A DNA stretch of 35,912 nt from Candidatus Nanopelagicales bacterium (GTDB lineage Bacteria > Actinomycetota > Actinomycetes > S36-B12): contig JAPKAV010000011.1 in the NCBI GenBank assembly GCA_028825115.1, positions 1-35,912 on the forward strand, given 5' to 3'. Numbering within the stretch: position 1 is the stretch's first letter; each line of letters begins with the position of its first letter. The position numbers were made by a program, and so were the translations under genes. Positions 33,072 through 35,912 of the stretch are shown here, piece by piece. A model generated the notes under the pieces. It was not told the origin of the DNA. It made no database searches and worked only from the letters and a program-made list of their open reading frames with translations.

Positions 33072-33689
33072 ATGACGACTAAAAAAGACCCCTCATTAGA
33101 CGTCAAAGTGGATCCCACCGTTGAACTCAATGAGATCGTAAGCATGATCGGTCCAAAAATCGCAGGGCTACGCAAAGCTCAAGGCTTATCCCTCCAGCAG
33201 CTCGCCACGGCTAGCGACGTCTCCGCTGCAGCAATTCATAAAATTGAGCGCAGCGGGATGGTTCCCACGATTACAACGCTTCTCAAGTTGGCCGGTGCGC
33301 TTGGGGTGCCCGTCAGCTACTTTGTTGCTGAGGATGATCCGCACCCTGAATCCGTGCACATCACCAAATCTGAAGCCCGGAAAGTTGTCTACACGCCACA
33401 TGATGGACTCGCTCTTGGTGGGATTAGTGGGTCCTACCGCCAGTTTCAAGCGGCCGCAGCGGTCGCAAGTATGTCGGCAGGGGCAAACAGTGGAGTTAAG
33501 CAACTAAAGCATCCGGGGGAGGAACTGGTTTATGTGCTGAGCGGGCAGGTCCGCTTCACCGTGGGTAATGATGTGTACGCCCTCAAGATGGGGGATTCCT
33601 TGCACTTCAGTGGGGATGTTCCGCATCGTTGGGAAAACTTGGGCAAGAAGACAGCTCAATTGATCTGGTTCGCGTTGAGAAGTGGCTAG
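33072..33689 (+). CDS. XRE-family transcriptional regulator with C-terminal cupin domain
   Basis: 205 residues. Residues ~27-82 form an XRE/Cro-type helix-turn-helix (GLRKAQGLSLQQLATASDVSAAAIHKIERSGMVPTITTLLKLAGALGV). Residues ~130-205 form a small cupin barrel with the metal-ligand-like pattern HPGEELVYVLSGQVRFTVG and HFSGDVPHRWENLG. Such SutR/PuuR-like proteins sense a small ligand or metal through the cupin and bind DNA as dimers. The gene is divergent from the flavoprotein/nitrile hydratase operon and is the only regulator in the island, so it is the natural candidate to control it and perhaps the 25.3-kb inverted repeat too. Confidence 0.9.
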   Translation: MTTKKDPSLDVKVDPTVELNEIVSMIGPKIAGLRKAQGLSLQQLATASDVSAAAIHKIERSGMVPTITTLLKLAGALGVPVSYFVAEDDPHPESVHITKSEARKVVYTPHDGLALGGISGSYRQFQAAAAVASMSAGANSGVKQLKHPGEELVYVLSGQVRFTVGNDVYALKMGDSLHFSGDVPHRWENLGKKTAQLIWFALRSG

Positions 33690-33715
33690 TCGCCGTTTAA
33701 CTAGCGACTGATCGC

Positions 33716-34132
33716 TCACTCCAAAGATGGTGGGGCAGGGTCCCTGTTGACAACATTAATCTCGGGTGAGTTTTTCAATGTATTTGTCACGTAACACACA
33801 CGCTCAGCTGACGCAATTAATGTGGTGGCTGTCTCTTCGGGTACTGGGATTCTCACGCTGATCTCAATTTTACTGAACCTTGGCCCATCGTAAGTTCCGG
33901 TCACGTCCACTTCAATGCTTGAAAGTTCTAGATCTCTTTTACTTGCAGCGTGCGCCAACGACAGAACGAAGCAGGACGCCACAGAGCTAAGAAAAAGGTC
34001 TGTCGGCTGGGGGCCGGTGTTCGTCCCTCCTACCCGCTCAGGTTCATCGACCCGAGTTAAGAACTCGCCAGCTATCACGTCCACTTGATAGCCGCCTAGC
34101 CATCGTGCGGTCACCAATCGATCTGCAGCCAT
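33716..34132 (-). CDS. OsmC-family thiol peroxidase-like protein
   Basis: 138 residues from ATG 34132, which has GAGGTGG 5 nt upstream; the longer GTG start at 34159 has no well-placed site. The two Cys typical of the family are present: SSVASCFVLSLAHAASKRDL and AERVCYVTNTLKN. OsmC/Ohr proteins reduce organic hydroperoxides through a Cys pair; some members act on other thiol chemistry. The PTDLFLSSVASC segment is the conserved start of the central helix. In this island it may protect the oxidation-sensitive cysteine-sulfenate centre or handle thiol adducts, which is inference. It is convergent with the XRE-cupin gene (26 bp) and 171 bp after the DUF2877 gene. Confidence 0.85.
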   Translation of the reverse strand: MAADRLVTARWLGGYQVDVIAGEFLTRVDEPERVGGTNTGPQPTDLFLSSVASCFVLSLAHAASKRDLELSSIEVDVTGTYDGPRFSKIEISVRIPVPEETATTLIASAERVCYVTNTLKNSPEINVVNRDPAPPSLE

Positions 34133-34303
34133 TGAATCCACCTCAACTATTTCATTCACACTCCACGACTCTAAACGTCAGTGGAAGTATACAATTTCGA
34201 TCAGTAACGGCCACGGTTTTGGGGTGGTACACACTCGGAGCCGTAGACTTTTTTTCAATGTTAATTGCCGCTTTGATTTGCCCGCTGACGTTGTTGATTC
34301 TGC

Positions 34304-35128
34304 TTATTTCATCATTTGGGCTTGTCCTTTTGGAGTGGAGCGCAGATCACTGAAGTGGGCCGCATCCAGTGCATTCGGCAGATACTTTAGGGCCATAAGT
34401 GCTCCATACGCGAGGTCCAGGCCTGATGAGTAACCGTGTTCCGTGAGGCGTGCGCGCGATGCTCGCGCTGCTACCTCTTGTCCGAGTGCGCATGCCTGTA
34501 AAAAAGTGTGAAGTGTCTCGATTGACTGCCCGACCGCTGCCCATCTAAGGAATGCACGCGAGATTTCATGGGTTGCCGCGGTACTTACAATCCCTTCGCG
34601 CATCACCCGATGATGAACCCCGAGAATCGAGTCCACGGCCAGGATGCCTGCAGCTACATCGTCACCGGCTGGGGTTAATCCCACCCCGTGGCCAATGACC
34701 CGTGCGCAGGCACCGACGAGATCTCCTACCTGCAAGAGCCTGGCCAAGTCATCTTCCAACAAATCGTCTGATGTGCCGCTCAAATTGAGATTTGGTACGT
34801 GACACAACACCGTGCTGAGTAGACCAGTGGCTCTTCTCATATCCGGGTTCACGGTCGGTGCCCACAGCTGCTCAGAGATGGGCACGATTCGGTCCACAAC
34901 GCGCAATTCTCCCTCTCGTACCTCTACCGGATCGCCCACGGCACCACGAGGCAACGTGTTCATTCGGGCATGGAGAGGGCCCGAAGGGACGCTAGCGATG
35001 GTGAGTGCGAAGACGTGTGCGCCCACCCGGATATACATCGCCTTACGAAAGCTAGCAATGACCAGGCCCGCGGAGTTTTTTTTGAGCCCTTCGCGGACTC
35101 CTTCCCCCGTGTCAAGGGAAAGGGTCAC
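34304..35128 (-). CDS. allH: DUF2877 protein (YlbF/AllH-like, carbamoyltransferase subunit)
   Basis: 274 residues. The signature GHGVGLTPAGDDVAAGILAVDSIL (~170) matches the GLTPxGDD motif of DUF2877, and the C-terminal EHGYSSGLDLAYGALMALKYL fits the same family. In E. coli, AllH is one of three subunits of oxamate carbamoyltransferase with FdrA/AllF and DUF1116/AllG. The GTG start at 35128 overlaps the DUF1116 stop by 4 bp (GTGA) and has AAGGAG upstream. The partner fdrA and carbamate kinase genes are 7-9 kb away on the other strand, so the set is split rather than in one operon. The C-terminal ~20 residues look degenerate. Confidence 0.82.
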   Translation of the reverse strand: MTLSLDTGEGVREGLKKNSAGLVIASFRKAMYIRVGAHVFALTIASVPSGPLHARMNTLPRGAVGDPVEVREGELRVVDRIVPISEQLWAPTVNPDMRRATGLLSTVLCHVPNLNLSGTSDDLLEDDLARLLQVGDLVGACARVIGHGVGLTPAGDDVAAGILAVDSILGVHHRVMREGIVSTAATHEISRAFLRWAAVGQSIETLHTFLQACALGQEVAARASRARLTEHGYSSGLDLAYGALMALKYLPNALDAAHFSDLRSTPKGQAQMMK

Positions 35129-35912
35129 TCCACTCCTTCCTCCGGGGTAACAAGGTCAACAAGGGCTTGCTCAAACCCTTCAAGTGGCGCCGTCGCAACA
35201 CCAGCCCCGATCTGCCCTGCCCCTGACGAATGATGAAGAATTCCTGTGGTGACCTTGGGGCTAATCCCAGTCTCAACCACTTTTCGTACATCCACTCCTA
35301 GTGGGGTGCCTCGAAAACCCATGGTTGGCAATTTGAATCGGCTGCTTTCCTGAACACATATCCGTCTCATATCTTCGGTGGCGCGTGCAGCATCGGACAT
35401 TGACCCGCCGAGAAAAGCTGCCACCGCTGGAGACCCTGCTGCGGCAGCTCCCCCAAGCCCAATCAGCTCGAGTACCGCACTGTCGCCCATGTCAAGAGCG
35501 GCATCTTTCGAGCTGAAACCCGCGTAATACAACGCATCTGCCACCGGGGGAGCCGGACAAATGTACCAACGGGGCGAATCCCCCACCTTCACCCCAAAAG
35601 TGGTCCCGTTGCGCGCCATCGTCGTGACCATTGTTGAACCAGATACTTGCTCCGCTGCGAGCATCAGTGACTTTGCCGCCGCCATAGCAATTGTGAGAAA
35701 GAAAAGGTGATTCTTGGACAGATAATCAGCGAAGGCCGCCGAGCCTTCATCATTTCCCAATCGGACAATTGATGTGAGCAGATCGCGGACTAAAAGATTT
35801 GTCGTCGCCTGCGTGCGCATGTGGACGTCGTCGCCCATCTGCACTCCCTGTGATGCCAAGGACATAATGTCAATCGGACCACTTTCCTTGAGGATCTGTG
35901 AGATTCTCGGCT
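35125..35912 (-). CDS. allG: DUF1116 protein (YlbE/AllG-like), C-terminal part, continues beyond right edge
   Basis: The frame is open to the right window edge; ATG 35865 is internal, and PRISQILKESGPIDIMSLASQGVQMGDDVHMRTQA reads straight through it. About 261 residues are visible. QMGDDVHMRTQATTNLLVRDLL, NHLFFLTIAMAAAKSLMLAA, and MGFRGTPLGVDVRKVVETGISPKVTTGILHHSSGAGQIGAG are the conserved C-terminal half of DUF1116 (YlbE/YahG). E. coli AllG is the partner of AllF and AllH. It is coupled to the DUF2877 gene by a 4-bp overlap. Its N-terminus, promoter and any further operon genes are outside the window. Confidence 0.85.
   Translation of the reverse strand, partial: PRISQILKESGPIDIMSLASQGVQMGDDVHMRTQATTNLLVRDLLTSIVRLGNDEGSAAFADYLSKNHLFFLTIAMAAAKSLMLAAEQVSGSTMVTTMARNGTTFGVKVGDSPRWYICPAPPVADALYYAGFSSKDAALDMGDSAVLELIGLGGAAAAGSPAVAAFLGGSMSDAARATEDMRRICVQESSRFKLPTMGFRGTPLGVDVRKVVETGISPKVTTGILHHSSGAGQIGAGVATAPLEGFEQALVDLVTPEEGVE

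Noticed and set aside
34258-34353. Tiny membrane-helix peptide on the plus strand (31 codons)
   Set aside because: Hydrophobic and starts with ATG, but half of it overlaps the DUF2877 gene on the other strand and no ribosome-binding site precedes it.
1-35912. CRISPR arrays, tRNA/rRNA genes, transposases or prophage genes
   Set aside because: No spaced identical repeats, no tRNA-like T-loop/acceptor pattern, and no integrase, transposase or structural phage proteins were seen on either strand.

Overview
The window looks like an actinobacterial (Actinomycetota) chromosome segment of moderate GC. The pointers are a mycothiol-dependent-isomerase-type DinB-like protein, CopC/CopD/CtaG genes, a SpoIIE-type phosphatase, frequent GTG/TTG starts, and several genes whose start codon lies 6-7 nt after a TANNNT box, as in leaderless actinobacterial transcripts. 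I cannot place it lower than phylum; a planktonic or streamlined lineage is only a guess. No rRNA, tRNA, CRISPR array, insertion sequence or prophage was recognised.

Layout. 1-5.1 kb: the end of an acyl-CoA dehydrogenase, a copper operon (CopC, then one protein joining CopD, CtaG and rhodanese domains), a coupled L,D-transpeptidase, and a convergent nitrilase-superfamily amidase. 5.1-9.3 kb: a DinB/mycothiol-type protein and a three-gene 2-oxoacid dehydrogenase operon (E1alpha, E1beta, E2; no E3). 9.3-16.5 kb: a DosR/DevR-like box, an EamA transporter overlapping hisC tail to tail, a membrane SpoIIE/PP2C phosphatase, a secreted clan GH-A glycosidase with a strong terminator, and a MATE transporter broken by two one-base frameshifts. 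16.5-21.9 kb: a SulP anion transporter, a fused ADP-forming acyl-CoA synthetase, a zinc-less MDR oxidoreductase and a MazG-like pyrophosphohydrolase.

22.1-35.9 kb is the remarkable part. It is a dense nitrogen-metabolism island combining three gene sets. (a) Relatives of the Nit1C / 'nitrogen starvation' cluster: an MSMEG_0567-type acetyltransferase, an MSMEG_0568-type radical SAM enzyme, an MSMEG_0565-type glycosyltransferase and an MSMEG_0572/Sll0783-type protein. (b) A cobalt-type nitrile hydratase (beta, alpha, accessory protein with a poly-His-Asp tail) in a cluster where a nitrilase would normally sit. (c) All four parts of the E. coli AllF/AllG/AllH/AllK system (FdrA, DUF1116, DUF2877, carbamate kinase), split between the two ends of the island. 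An XRE-cupin regulator, a CoA-disulfide-reductase-like flavoprotein, an OsmC protein, an FMN reductase and two unrecognised small proteins fill the gaps.

A coherent inference is that a nitrile or cyano compound is hydrated to an amide and that a carbamoyl group is later recovered as carbamoyl phosphate, which carbamate kinase turns into ATP, CO2 and ammonia. The radical SAM, acetyltransferase and glycosyltransferase genes suggest the island also makes or modifies a small molecule. The substrate cannot be read from the sequence. A perfect 10-bp inverted repeat sits between the two divergent operons at 25.3 kb and is a good candidate operator.
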